In this document: in pieces, positions 11,031-21,635 of the stretch | Layout: each line of letters begins with the position of its first letter | Numbering within the stretch: position 1 is the first letter of the stretch | From: Arcuatula senhousia | Lineage: Eukaryota > Mollusca > Bivalvia > Mytilida > Mytilidae | DNA: 64,000 bases | Assembly (NCBI GenBank): GCA_963971305.1 | Contig: OZ020316.1 | Location: 17,316,745 to 17,380,744, forward strand | Direction of reading: 5' to 3' | Made by a program: the position numbers and the translations under genes | Notes under the pieces: model-generated | What the model was told of the DNA's origin: nothing | Database searches by the model: none | Seen by the model: the letters and a program-made list of their open reading frames with translations, nothing else

Positions 11031-13201
11031 TATCGGGAGGTGTTGTGGAAAACAAAGGAACAGTGAATGTCATAAATGTTGAAGACCACTTGAAAAGGGG
11101 AAATGGACGGAAACACTCCTTGCTGACCAACAAAAAGAAAACTCACATCATGCACATGTTAGCCCATTATTGTCAGCATTCAGGCTTTGTTTATCAATTG
11201 TAGACTTTGATGTCCCAGGTTTATATCGATGGAAATATTGAGTCAACTTTTCCTGCGAATTCGCGGGTGCCTTCTAGTACATTTTATAAACAGACAGACG
11301 ATTTTGTAAAACAGACACACAAATACAAAGACAGACATAAAAGTTTACAAACAGACAACCATAAATAGCCAAACAGACGTTTAAAAAACAGTCGTAACAG
11401 AGGGCGTGACGATCGGGTGTCGGTAACTAGTGTAACATAAACCCGAAACAGGACCGAAAAAAAAACGTAACTTTTTTTTTATTTAAACAGAATGCTTCGA
11501 GAAGAAAAGATGAATGGTTTTAAAGTTAAAAAAATGTCATACATTTGTACAGTTTTTTTAACTAAAAAAAAAGAATTTGGATAAATAATTTGTTAAACAC
11601 GCATCTTAAATTATGCGATTATAGATAGGCATATAGTTTAATATTAACATGTTGCCAAAACCGCACATTTCCCCTCAAATCCGTTTTCTCCTGAATTTGT
11701 ATTTTGTTGTGGTAGGTTGGAAAGTGGAATCATAACTCAGATGGTCTGAAAGAGAAAGTAGTTCTTTCGAATTATAACAATACCGTTTCGTTATCGGTGG
11801 GCATTTTAGAGTAAAACATCTACGCTAATACAACGGCAGACCAACAAGCACATTTCGTCTCTATTAAGGACCTCTCTCATTTTAAGGTACAACAGGTGCA
11901 GTAAAACGATGCAAGGCATATTTGTTCACATCAACCAATGACATCGATGAAATTATCTGAACTCAGTGACGAAAACTCTGACTGAGAGTTTCTTGCTAAA
12001 AACAGGACACGTTTCATGTATACATTGGTTTTACGAGAGAACGGAAAACCTAATAACCTGATAAACACCATATGAGACCCCTACTTCAAGCTGTCCGTCA
12101 AATAGTGATATCCACCGAAAAAAAGTAGCTGAGAAATCTGTCCAGAATTTTTTTTTCGATCCTTAAAGAACTCTTAGTCGATTTGTTAAACAGGAAGCCA
12201 AATATCTGAAACCTACTAGTCTGTTACGAAAAGTGTAACGGACGCACTTATTGACGGACTGGTTCGGCAGTATATAAAACTGAGCATCTTTTTCGGACAT
12301 CTTGCAAATCTTTAGAGTGCATTTCAATTTAAATGACTTAAAATATCACAAAACAAGCAAAACTACTTTTAAACTATATTATTTTGTTAATGAAAAAAGT
12401 GGTGCGAAGGAAACACGGCGTCGCGAAGACCTCACTTTGTATTCGTATATCAGTCGTAACACCGTGTAATGGCATGGAGATGGAAACACGGCACTGGTCA
12501 AAGCAGTACGATTTCTGAAGTAAAAAAATATCAAACGTTTCAAAAGTGTCATACGCAGTGAAATTTTGCTATTGTATATTTATCAAAATCATTTCAGGCA
12601 CATATTACATATTCTTTCGGTGTTAATATTATTTCAGAGTTTGGCTTTAGTGCCGTGTGGAGGTCGTCGAAAGCTTCCCCGTGCTTCAGTTATATGCTCT
12701 TATATTTTTTCGAGTACTGGAATATGTGTTGGAATGAAACAGTTTATATATTTCCGAAATTTGACAACGTTTGGTCATTTCTTTAAAATTTGTTAAAAAT
12801 ATTTGTTTGGTCATTGTTGTAAATTTGGCTTCTGTTTTTGTTTTATCAAATCTAATATTCTACCAGTTTTCCAAGTTTTCTTCTCCTATCGTGTCCGATG
12901 AAGGTGAATCCAGCAAAGCGCCTCACACGCAGTGAAATTTTGCTGTTTTAAATTTATCAAAATCATTTCAATACGTGAATCGTTGAGAAAAAGAAAAGTG
13001 CATGAAGCTGAGCTTTTTTTTTCTTTTCTTTTAATTAGCATGCAGTAGGAGGAAGACTTACAAGACAGCAGCTTATGATACAAGTACCCCCATTAATTAT
13101 CTATTCATAATTTTGTTGTTTCCAACTACTTCCCCTGCATACGGTGTTTATATTTCACAACTTACTTGATATGCCAGAGCTTGCACACATTTCACACATT
13201 T
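11031..13201. other. Intergenic; 45-bp direct repeat inside
   Basis: No gene supported. A CGCAGTGAAATTTTGCT...TTTATCAAAATCATTTCA block occurs at 12555-12597 and again at 12929-12971, about 375 bp apart. Confidence 0.45.
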
Positions 13202-13214
13202 TTGGAACAGACAC

Positions 13215-13715
13215 ACAGACACAAGTCCCGTGCGGGGCCCGGGTGGTGAATAGGCCAGCAGCAGAGCCTAGCTTGTCGTAAGAGGCGACTTAAGGTCTTG
13301 GGATTCTGACGTCGGGTCAGTGCTCAGCCCACAGAGAGACCAAGTGTGTACCCTAGATGGCTGAATAGGGTGGCCCTCGTCCGCGGGGGTTGTCAGGTCT
13401 ATAATACGGAAACCCTGACCGCCGACCATACTGGGCCAACGTGTGTGGAGAATGCCACGCTTCATGCACGTAAAAGACCCCTTTGTGGACCGCCAAGTAG
13501 TGCACCACATAGGCTAAATTTTACGCCCCAACCCACCTCTCCCCTTTTCCTGTGGTTCTTCAAAATTTACCGATCCTTTGTGTCCCATCCCATCCCCATA
13601 TTTTATTTATCATCATCATTTCATGTTCATTGTATCATCCTTTTCATGTTCATCGCCTGTAAATAACCTATATAGCGTTGCACGGGCGTAAAACACCAAC
13701 TCACTCACTCACTCA
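13215..13715 (+). mobile_element. SINE family A, full-length copy 2
   Basis: Same head, GC-rich middle and (CTCA)n tail as the 3.35-kb copy. A perfect 13-bp duplication, TTGGAACAGACAC, flanks it at 13202-13214 and 13716-13728. The first nine bases after the left duplication (ACAGACACA) may be extra flank or a 5' extension. Confidence 0.92.
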
Positions 13716-15035
13716 TTGGAACAGACACCGATTTTATCATGACCGACTTTTGGAGCAGGGCTATAAGAAAATACGTCTCATACGATCCCTAAAAAATTTT
13801 CTCTTCGTGATCAGCCACTAGTAGAAAAGTTCAAAACTGAGTTAAAAGATATGGTGGTTAATTGGTTTAATAAGTGTTTGACTGGTCTGCTATACTGAGA
13901 TGATCACCTCAATATCTCTATTGTGTCTCACAACTATGTTGTTTTTTATGGTCATTACCGGATCCTAAGATCGCAATGGAAGAGGGAGGTTTGGCGCCCA
14001 ATAAAACCTGGTTTATTTAACCAACCATTTCGTTTGAAATCCCTGAACCAAATGAAGACCATTGCGATCCACCAATTCTCCGGTATGGCTGGTTGGTTTT
14101 TTTCATTTTCTTTGGACTATGAGAATCGGTAGTTTTGTTTTTACCTTTATTATCTAAGATAAAAAAAAATAGGAACTAGAATGACCAGTCTCAAAAGTAC
14201 AAGAAGAAAAGACATAACAAGGCAAAGACAGTCTGGATTTAGAATCTTCTGACGCTTTCCTTTTGTCCCGTTCTTTCCAACCAGGTGCTTCCCTACTCCA
14301 CGTCCTCGTCCAGGCTTTGGTAGCATCTTTTAATACTTGAATTTCTATATCAGAAATAAAATTTTAAACAGTTTAACATCTTACTTCAGTTTATATCAGT
14401 CCTTTACCGACAAAGGCGAAAGTGTTCTCTGTCTGCCCGTTTTTGTGTCCGTCCGGTCCGGCCTTCTCGCTGCCACAATAAGTTTTGCGCGCTTTAAAAA
14501 AAAAACTTATATAAAATAGATATTAAACTGGTTTTTGGAATGTGAGTCTACCACGATGAGTTAAAGATAAAGTTAACTCGTCGTTCCAGTCCGCAATTTT
14601 TTACAAAACCCTTTGGACTTTGAAAAATCATTGAAATTTCAGTTTCCCACACTTTTTTTCTTAACCTTATAGTTATTAAACTGTTTTTGTTGTTGTTGTT
14701 GTTTATTTTTTTGTTATGTACTGTATGCGAGTCCACCATTACGGGTTACAGATCAAGTTTACGTTCCGTCTGGTCCGCTTTGGACTTTTAGATATGGGAC
14801 TGGTAAGGAAGTTGTGTATTGTAAGGTGGGCGCGCTGAAATCAATAATCGTTCGCAACAGCTGAAATTGTTGAACTGTATGACAAAAAATACGAAAGCCC
14901 ATTGGCCTAATTTTGGTAATCTAAACATACGCGTGACTTTCGCGTTAAAACGAGTTATTCATGTAACTATCGTAGACTTTGGCAGAGCTTAACAAATCAA
15001 GTAACATCATTTTTTTTTCTATATCTTCAGTCTCT
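13716..15035. other. Intergenic; small inverted repeat
   Basis: GATCGCAATGG near 13969 and CCATTGCGATC near 14059 form inverted arms, extended imperfectly by TACCGG on both sides, consistent with a decayed MITE. A GTT microsatellite lies at 14687-14702. No gene seen. Confidence 0.4.
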
Positions 15036-15540
15036 TCAACCCGTGCGGGGCCCGGTGGCAAATAGGCCCGCAGCAGAGCCTAGCTTGTCGTAGGAGGCGA
15101 CTAAGGGTATTTGGATTCTGACATCGGGTCAGTGCTCTACCCACGGAGCGACCAAGTGTGTACCCTAGGTGGCGGAACAGGGAAGCCCTCGTCCGCGGGG
15201 GTTGTCGGGTCTATAATACGGAAACCCTGACCGCTGACCATAGTGGGCCAACGTGTGTGGAGAGTGCCACGCTTCATGCACGTAAAAGACCCCTTTTTGG
15301 CCCGCCAAGTTGTGCACCACGTAGGCTAAATTTTCCGCCCCTACCCACCTCTCCCCTTTTCCTGTGGTTCAAAATTTACCGTTCCTTTGTTTACGACCCC
15401 TTGTGTCCGTCCCACCCCATTATTTCATTTATCATCATCATTTCATGTTCATTTTGTCATCATTTTCGTGTTCATCGCCTGTAAAAAACCTATAAAGGGT
15501 TGCACGGGCGTAAAACACCAACTCACTCACTCACTCACTC
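15036..15540 (+). mobile_element. SINE family A, full-length copy 3
   Basis: Head CCGTGCGGGGCCCGG, middle CCGCGGGGGTTGTCGGG and GCACGTAAAAGACCCC, tail TTGCACGGGCGTAAAACACC then (CTCA)n. An 8-bp duplication, CAGTCTCT, flanks it (about 15028-15035 and 15540-15547). It is more diverged than copies 1 and 2, so probably older. Confidence 0.88.
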
Positions 15541-15882
15541 AGTCTCTAAATATTTAATTTAGAATTATTTAGTCTTACTGGTCGACAGCGTCGGTATACT
15601 TAGAGGTCCTTAGTATTATCTTTCATCCATATATACCAATAATGAGATCAACGGATAAATTGTAGACTAAACTACATTGCAATACGCGTTATTACATTTT
15701 ACACTTTATTGCAAAACGGATTTTCATATCCAACGCGATTTGCAATAACAATATATGCTTTTGGTGTTATGTTTAAACATAGATTCACATAAACTTGCTG
15801 TTTTTAGATTATGTGTGCTTCGGTCAACTCACACAAGGCACGAACAAAATTAAACAAGGGGTTGCACTAAGTCGTGCTAAGC

Positions 15883-16615
15883 ATACCCCCACTCGGCCAT
15901 TCAGAAAACAGGAAGTAGATGACCGACTGACCTGGAAAGGGGAGGCACGTTACAACTCATCATGCTAAAGCTGTATACCAAATTTGAAATCAATCCCTTC
16001 TCTAGAAGCTGAAAAATCTGTTACGAAAAATTGTCTATTTTTGACCCATAAAAAGTCTAAGTCAGCTCGGAAAACAGGAAGTAAATGATGGACTGACCTG
16101 GAAAGGGGAGGCACGGTATAACTAATCATGCTGAAGCTGTGTACCAAATTTGAAACCAATCCATCCAGTAGAAGCCGAGAAATCTGTTACGAAAAATTTC
16201 ACTTTTCAAATTTTTTACCCTTAAAAGTCTAAGTCGGCTCGAAAAACAGGAAGTAGATGATGGACTGACCTGGAAAGGGGAGGCACGGTATAACTCATCA
16301 TGCTGAAGCTGTGTACCAAATTTGAAACCAATCCATCCAGAAGAAGCCGAGAAATCTGTTAGGAAAAATTTCGCATTTCAAATTTTTTTTCCCCTAAAAA
16401 AGTCTAAGTCGGCTTGGAAAACAGGAAGTAGATGATGGACTGACCTGGAAAGGGTAGGCATAGTATAACTCATCATGCTGAAGCTGTGTACCAAATTTGA
16501 AACCAATCCATCCAGTAGAAGCAGAGAAATTGAACCGGACGGACAGACGGACAGACGGACGGACGGACGGACAAGGTGATTGCAATATAGCCCCCTCTCT
16601 TACGAGTGGGGGTAT
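15883..16615 (+). mobile_element. Pearl-like element E2 with (ACGG)n and four tandem units
   Basis: Perfect 13-bp terminal inverted repeats, ATACCCCCACTCG at 15883-15895 and CGAGTGGGGGTAT at 16603-16615. Inside are four units of 166-175 bp (ACAGGAAGTAGATGA marker at 15908, 16074, 16246, 16421) followed by a GGAC/GACGG run at about 16537-16572. Tandem core plus (ACGG)n matches the published layout of bivalve pearl/Helentron-associated elements. Non-coding. Confidence 0.8.
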
Positions 16616-17104
16616 AAAAAACATCATCCTTTTCTGTTCTATCTTAACAGTATCTACATATTAGAGTTAGATCAAATGTTTCACGGCAAATACCCCCTAA
16701 TACACAGTTTGCCTCTATTACTCCTTCTGTTATACTTGCGTTTGCCAAACTTAGCTTCGTCTATTTCCACAGTTAAACCGGGGCCTTCTATTTTTCTGGG
16801 TTTTATATTTCCAATAATATAGCAACAAATTTCTCGGCAAAAATCATAATAATCAGTCACCGTTTCCTTCGAACTTTAAGTTTTCTACGTTTTATAGCAC
16901 ACGGCTCTGTATCCTATCCAGCGGCAGAAGAAATAGAAGTTTCATTTATCGCTATGTTATACGGAAACTTCTGTACAACACAGTAAATTAAAAATAAACT
17001 TTTCCTCAACGATTCGCATTATCAAACCAAGTTTCTTGATATAATGGTGCATGATTTGTTCTTTTTCTTACACTCTTGATTATGACATTTAAATCTAAAT
17101 GTTG
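16616..17104. other. Intergenic, nothing recognised
   Basis: AT-rich spacer without supported exons or repeats. Confidence 0.4.
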
Positions 17105-17207
17105 TCCATTTCATGTCCATTGTATCACCACTTTCATGTTCATCTCCCGGATATAGCTGAAATCGCGCTGCTTGGGAGTAAAGCAATAACTAACTGACTA
17201 ACTAATC
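17105..17207 (+). mobile_element. SINE family B, short 5'-truncated copy
   Basis: Only the last ~100 bp: TTCATGTCCATTGTATCACC, CCCGGATATAGCTGAAATCG, GGGAGTAAAGCAATAAC and (TAAC)n-like tail. 5' truncation fits target-primed reverse transcription. Confidence 0.8.
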
Positions 17208-17275
17208 TTTCAGTCCTGTTAATTTTATATAGTTAAGAAAGTATATTTCCACAGCTTTTACACTTCATTTATAGT

Positions 17276-17569
17276 CTATGGTAATAAACCAACATTTTGA
17301 CAAAACTCAATTGTTTTGTTATCAACACTTAATTCTTTTTCCAATTGATATAAATTTACAGATTTATATTTCCCACGTTTCGGTCTTATCACTCCATTTA
17401 CTTGTACATGTACCTCAATTTCATTAACAGGTATGGATTCATTTACATTTGTTATGTTTTTATTATAATTGTTGTCATTCAAATTGTCTTTATTGTCATC
17501 TAGGACTTCATCGACATTATCATCTTCTGGTGAAGAAAATAAATCCTGACTCAAGTCAAAATAAGACAT
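17276..17569 (-). pseudogene. Unassigned 97-aa open frame, possibly N-terminus of a Merlin/ISXO2-like transposase
   Basis: The frame starts MSYFDLSQDLFSSPEDDN, runs through an Asn/Asp-rich acidic stretch, and ends in NGVIRPKRGKYKSVNLYQLE and FCQNVGLLP before a stop. The final segment resembles what precedes the zinc-binding part of ISXO2-like (Merlin) transposases, but no catalytic region follows. I therefore treat it as a fragment. The resemblance is from memory and weak. Confidence 0.3.
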
Positions 17570-17944
17570 GAAACGTTATGATTGATTATCTTCGTTAGAA
17601 TATCTATTTTGTTCACATGGGATAGGCGATGAATTATTGCTAAATGAAAACAAACTTTTACTTATGTCATTTACATTATTTACAATCCATGTCCATTATT
17701 ATCTGTTAGTTCCGGGTCCCGTTGTCCCAATGAATAGGCGATGAATCAGAATCTGTCTCTGTATCATATCTATTCAGCATTTTTTTATAATTAATTGCCT
17801 TTCGCTTCCTTTAGTTATGTTTTGGACTATCCGCCATTGGTAAAATAAGTCATAATCAAACCAATGTTCCCATTACTAATTAAAACGCACAAAGTACATA
17901 CAACAATGACCAAATAATTAAATGCCTCAGTTATCAAGTTCCTG

Positions 17945-18005
17945 ATATAGCCGAGCGGTACTACGTATCCCAAGATCTAGAGTTAAAATCTCACTGTGGT
18001 CATGA
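17945..18005 (+). repeat. tRNA-like sequence (decayed tRNA or SINE head)
   Basis: TATAGCCGAGCGGT fits an RNA polymerase III A box and AGAGTTAAAATCTC a degenerate B box at plausible spacing. Stems do not close well, so it is not called as a functional tRNA gene. It abuts the 3' end of the CR1-like LINE. Confidence 0.3.
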
Positions 18006-18017
18006 TTTTAAATATAT

Positions 18018-18034
18018 ATATATATATATGTTTA
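18018..18034. repeat. (AT)n microsatellite at LINE 3' end
   Basis: A TATATATATATATATA run next to TTTATT; on the minus strand the LINE ends AAATAAACATATATAT, so the run is plausibly its tail. Confidence 0.6.
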
Positions 18035-18062
18035 TTTGGATAACTACCCCTTTACAACGGGG

Positions 18063-18091
18063 GCAACCACCATCGGGGTAATGGTGGTTGC
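18063..18091 (-). other. Perfect 11-bp stem-loop in LINE 3' UTR
   Basis: GCAACCACCAT, a seven-base loop and ATGGTGGTTGC form a perfect hairpin close to the 3' end of the CR1-type LINE. LINE 3' hairpins can serve as recognition sites for their own reverse transcriptase; that role here is inferred. Confidence 0.6.
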
Positions 18092-18372
18092 GTCCACAAA
18101 CAAGCATGATAAAACAAAATTGATACATGTAAAAGCAAAATAACAAATCATTCAGGTAAAAAGTCATTCAAACAGTTAAGATACATAATGCACTAGTCTA
18201 TATACAAAAAGTAAAATCGTATTTCACAATAAAACAGTCTGTTTTCCATAAAGTCAGATCAGATAAAGTTAATCAAACTGGAATTCAGTAAAAATACCTA
18301 TCTCACATAAAAGTAACGATATAGTACATATAAGTAGGCAATATTTAAAACATAAAACATGGACAGTTCATT

Positions 18373-18797
18373 TTACATAATAATATCATTTAATATTTTG
18401 GACCTTTTTTTGAAAAGATTCTTGATAAAGTATACACCTACGGTATCAAAATATGATCCAATTTCATCATTAATGAAATAGCCCCAGTCCCCGATTAAAA
18501 GCTTTATCTTGTCATCAGGATGCAGAAAATTAAAATTGAGGTCTGGGATATTTGAATCAATATTTTCGAAGGTGTCTTTACGAATTTCAGCTAAGGCATG
18601 ACATACCAATAAAAAGTGATTAATATTTTCACTTACATTTTCAGCACATATCTTTCAAGTTGAAGAGTCACTGAGGCGAAATCTTTGCAGATTTTCATAT
18701 AGACATAAAGTGTTTGTTCTGCAAAGAAATTTTAGTCTAGCCCCTTCAAAATCTGATTGAGCATCTAGATATTTCTGTCTTCCTCTTTACGGTAAAA
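18373..18797 (-). pseudogene. CR1-type LINE ORF2, extreme C-terminus
   Basis: The frame reads MVCHALAEIRKDTF... through IGDWGYFINDEIGSYFD to the stop, the usual end of CR1/L2 ORF2 after an RT-distal Cys/His block. A SINE B copy separates it from the upstream piece at 19344-20030. Confidence 0.7.
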
Positions 18798-18811
18798 GTA
18801 AACATAATTAG

Positions 18812-19329
18812 TTAGTTTGTTAGTTAGTTAGTTATTGCTTTACTCCCAAGCAGCACTATTTCGGCTATATCTGGGAGATGAACATGGAAGTGGTGATACA
18901 ATGAGCATGAAATGATGAAGTGGAGGAAATGGGGACACAAGGCCAATCGGGTAGGAGAGTTTTGACTGCCACTGGAAAAAGGAGTGATGGGTGGGGACGG
19001 GAAATTTTGCCTCCTGCATGGGGATCCTACGGGTCCTACTCTTACCGAGACCTGCAGCAGGGTTCTTTAACGTGCAAGAAACGTGACATTTTTCCCAACA
19101 CGGTGCACCACTATGGTTTGTGGTCAGGTTTTCCGCATTATCGCCTGACGACCCCGCATCTCTCGATGTCAGGGCTGCCCCATTTAACCACCTGGGGCAT
19201 ACATCCCAGTCGCTTTGTGGGCAAAGCGGCCTGACCCGATGTCAGGTTTCTGGGCGCTCTTTAGTGGACTTTTACCGACAAGCTTAGCGCTGCTGCGGGC
19301 CTATTCGCCACCCGGAACCCGCACGGGTT
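18812..19329 (-). mobile_element. SINE family B, full-length copy in CR1-type LINE
   Basis: Plus-strand view starts with the (GTTA)n tail and TTACTCCCAAGCAGCA and ends with CCCGGAACCCGCACGGGTT. A perfect 14-bp duplication, GTAAACATAATTAG, flanks it at 18798-18811 and 19330-19343. About 518 bp. The middle carries CTTTAACGTGCAAGAAACG, the counterpart of GCACGTAAAAGACC in family A. The plus-strand open frame at 18920-19234 is fortuitous. Confidence 0.92.
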
Positions 19330-19343
19330 GTAAACATAATTAG

Positions 19344-20030
19344 CAAGAGAAAATTTTGACAATATATCTACTGTGAGTTTTGAAGCTGAATATTGTCCAA
19401 TAAAACGCTTAAATTTTCCTGTATTAAAGGCCTTATAAGTAAACATAAAGTCGAGACCAACATCTTGGAAGATAGATTTAATGTACGAGAAGTAGGACCA
19501 ATCATTAGAGGGAACCTTTTCTTACTACCAAAATATTACTTTACAAAGTCTTGTCTCTGGCAGTTCACAGATATATTTAAGATAAGAGACTCGTTGTCTG
19601 TCGAGGAAATCATTAATCGGTTCCAAGCCCAATTCGGCCAATACTGAAGACTTGGGCACATTTACTTTAGTCTTCAATATTATCTTGGCAGCTTTGTACT
19701 GAGCCCCACTCAAAGTATCCCTGTCACTTTGGGAGAAGGTCATCCATGAACCACAGGCGTGCGATATAGAGGGCCTTAAAACGCTATTCCATAGGGCGTC
19801 TCCAAAGTTAATACGGTTAAAGTTTCCGTGCATCCCCAAAATACGGGTCATTTCATTTAATTTCTTATCGATGTTCTCTTTAATGTACGAGTTTATGTGA
19901 AAATATGGTTTCAACGTCCGTGACAAGTATACTCCAAAATATTTATACTCGTTCGTTTCATATATGGATTGATCACCTAGGGACCATTTTTTGCTCTTTT
20001 CAATTCGTTTCCCAATGACCAGAAATATTA
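19344..20030 (-). pseudogene. CR1-type LINE ORF2, RT-distal region
   Basis: Continues the LINE protein with VIGKRIEKSKKWSLGD, NEYKYFGVYLSRTLKP, ILGMHGNFNRINFGDALW and RPSISHACGSWMTF, the thumb and post-RT region of CR1/L2 proteins. It picks up where the RT fragment ending at 25966 leaves off and is open for about 160 residues. The upstream break is the Penelope-like insertion. Confidence 0.8.
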
Positions 20031-20067
20031 CGATTGTTGTTATTCTAGAAATGGTGTCAATCAAATG

Positions 20068-20942
20068 TGGATCCTGAAGAATTCAAAAGAACTGATGGAG
20101 ATTCTTAACTCTAAATCAGTTTCATCTTGTAACAGCATCAAAACATTCGATTTCTCCACACTTTACACTTCTATTCCACATGAACAACTGGAATCGCGAT
20201 TGGCACAGCTGATTAAACGCAGCTTTTTCAAAAAGAATGGAAAACGCAGGTACAAATTTCTTGTAGTCGATTATACCAAGACTTACTTTGTCATCAATGA
20301 GTCCAAGAAAAAGAACAAATTTACAGAAGACCAAATAATCGACATGCTCAACTTTCTTATTGACAACATATTTGTTCAGTTTGGTGGACGTGTTTTTCAG
20401 CAAACAATAGGGATTCCAATGGGCACTAATTGTGCACCTTTGCTTGCTGATTTGTTTCTTCATTCATATGAAGCAGACTTCTTGCAATCTCTTCTAGACA
20501 AAAAAGACCGTAGACTAGCTCTCTCTTTCAACCTCACGTTCCGTTATATTGATGATGTCCTTTCACTAAACAATTCTCGATTTGGTGACTTTCTCCATCT
20601 CATATATCCACAGGAGCTTGAGATAAAGGACACAACGGATTCGTGGAAGTCTGCTTCATAATTAGATCTACATCTCGAAATTGACTCTCAAGGAAGACTT
20701 TCAACAAGGCTCTATGACAAACGTGATGACTTCAACTTTCCAATCGTCAACTTCCCCTTCTTGTGTAGCAATATTTCGTCAGCTCCAGCTTATGGAGTTT
20801 ACGTATCTCAATTGATTCGTTACTCCAGAGCGTGCGGGACTTACATCGATTTCCTTAGCAGAGCGACACGTCTGACGCTAAAATTGCTCACACAGGGTTA
20901 TGTTGCTCCTCGGTTGCTGTCTTCATTTCATATCAGGAAGCT
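20068..20942 (+). pseudogene. Penelope-like reverse transcriptase (5'-truncated, one stop)
   Basis: Reverse transcriptase of the Penelope group. TFDFSTLYTSIPH is RT motif A, IGIPMGTNCAPLLADLFL motif B and FRYIDDVLSL the catalytic YIDD of motif C. NFNFPIVNFPFLCSNIS-like and YSRACGTYIDFL blocks follow. An in-frame TAA at 20659-20661 interrupts WKSAS-LDLHLEID, so this copy is inactive. The rest of the protein lies at 25584-25668 beyond the inserted LINE. Confidence 0.88.
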
Positions 20943-21635
20943 CGTCGTCAAGTCTCTATCTCGAATGATACAACACCATCAAGGTCGTACGCGGAGGCTG
21001 CTAAACCCTCTAGGACATTTGGTTACCAAACTATGTACACCTGGCCGGAGGATGAAATTAAGCCCCGTACATGCAATACCAATGGATGGATGTTTGGTGC
21101 CGACTGTTTTGATAAAGAAACCCAAAAAGGTTTTGTCAAATACAGTAAGAAACCATGGAAAGAGTTGGATGATTCTCATCCTCCTCCACGAAAGTCCACA
21201 GCAGGTCCAAATAACGATTCAGTGGTCGATGAGACATTGTTTTATACACCACGTAAGTCATCTTGGGCCGGATTTGGAGCTCCTGCTAGAGTTTCCAATC
21301 CTCAGCCCTCTTCTTCTTCAACTTCTTCGTCAAAGAAAAAACAGTCTTCCTCAAGGTCATCGTCTGCTTCTCAAACTTCAAATAGACAGCAGCGATCCTC
21401 ACAGCCGGATAAACGACAGAACTCATCACAACAGACGTCACCATCAAAATCTCGATCCAAGAAAGCCGAACGAAATGCAATTTTTATGCACAATCGTTTT
21501 GGCTCTCTTGCTGACGACATGGAGTCGGATATGGATCTTTCGGAAACACCGATCGAGCGTTCACAGAGCCAGTCTCCACACAGACGTAGGCGATCTCTCG
21601 GTAGACTTTCCGATCCTAATCAGACTCCAAATTGA
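20943..21635 (+). pseudogene. I-type LINE ORF1, C-terminal part
   Basis: Open for 230 codons without an upstream start, because the element is 5'-truncated. It contains SRSYAEAAKPSRTFGYQT, MYTWPEDEIKPRTC, a long Ser/Gln/Lys-rich low-complexity tract and NRFGSLADDMESDMDLSET near the C-terminus, a layout typical of I-type ORF1 nucleic-acid-binding proteins. No zinc knuckle remains. Its TGA overlaps the ORF2 reading frame by a few bases. Confidence 0.7.

Noticed and set aside
17945..18005. Functional tRNA gene
   Set aside because: A box is good but the B box is degenerate and acceptor and T stems do not pair; kept only as tRNA-like.
18920..19234. 104-codon open frame in SINE B
   Set aside because: Also appears, in other orientation, in the 32-kb SINE B; no protein family and it lies wholly within a retroposon.
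20122..20463. 113-codon minus-strand frame
   Set aside because: Antisense shadow of the Penelope-like RT, whose YIDD motif is on the plus strand.
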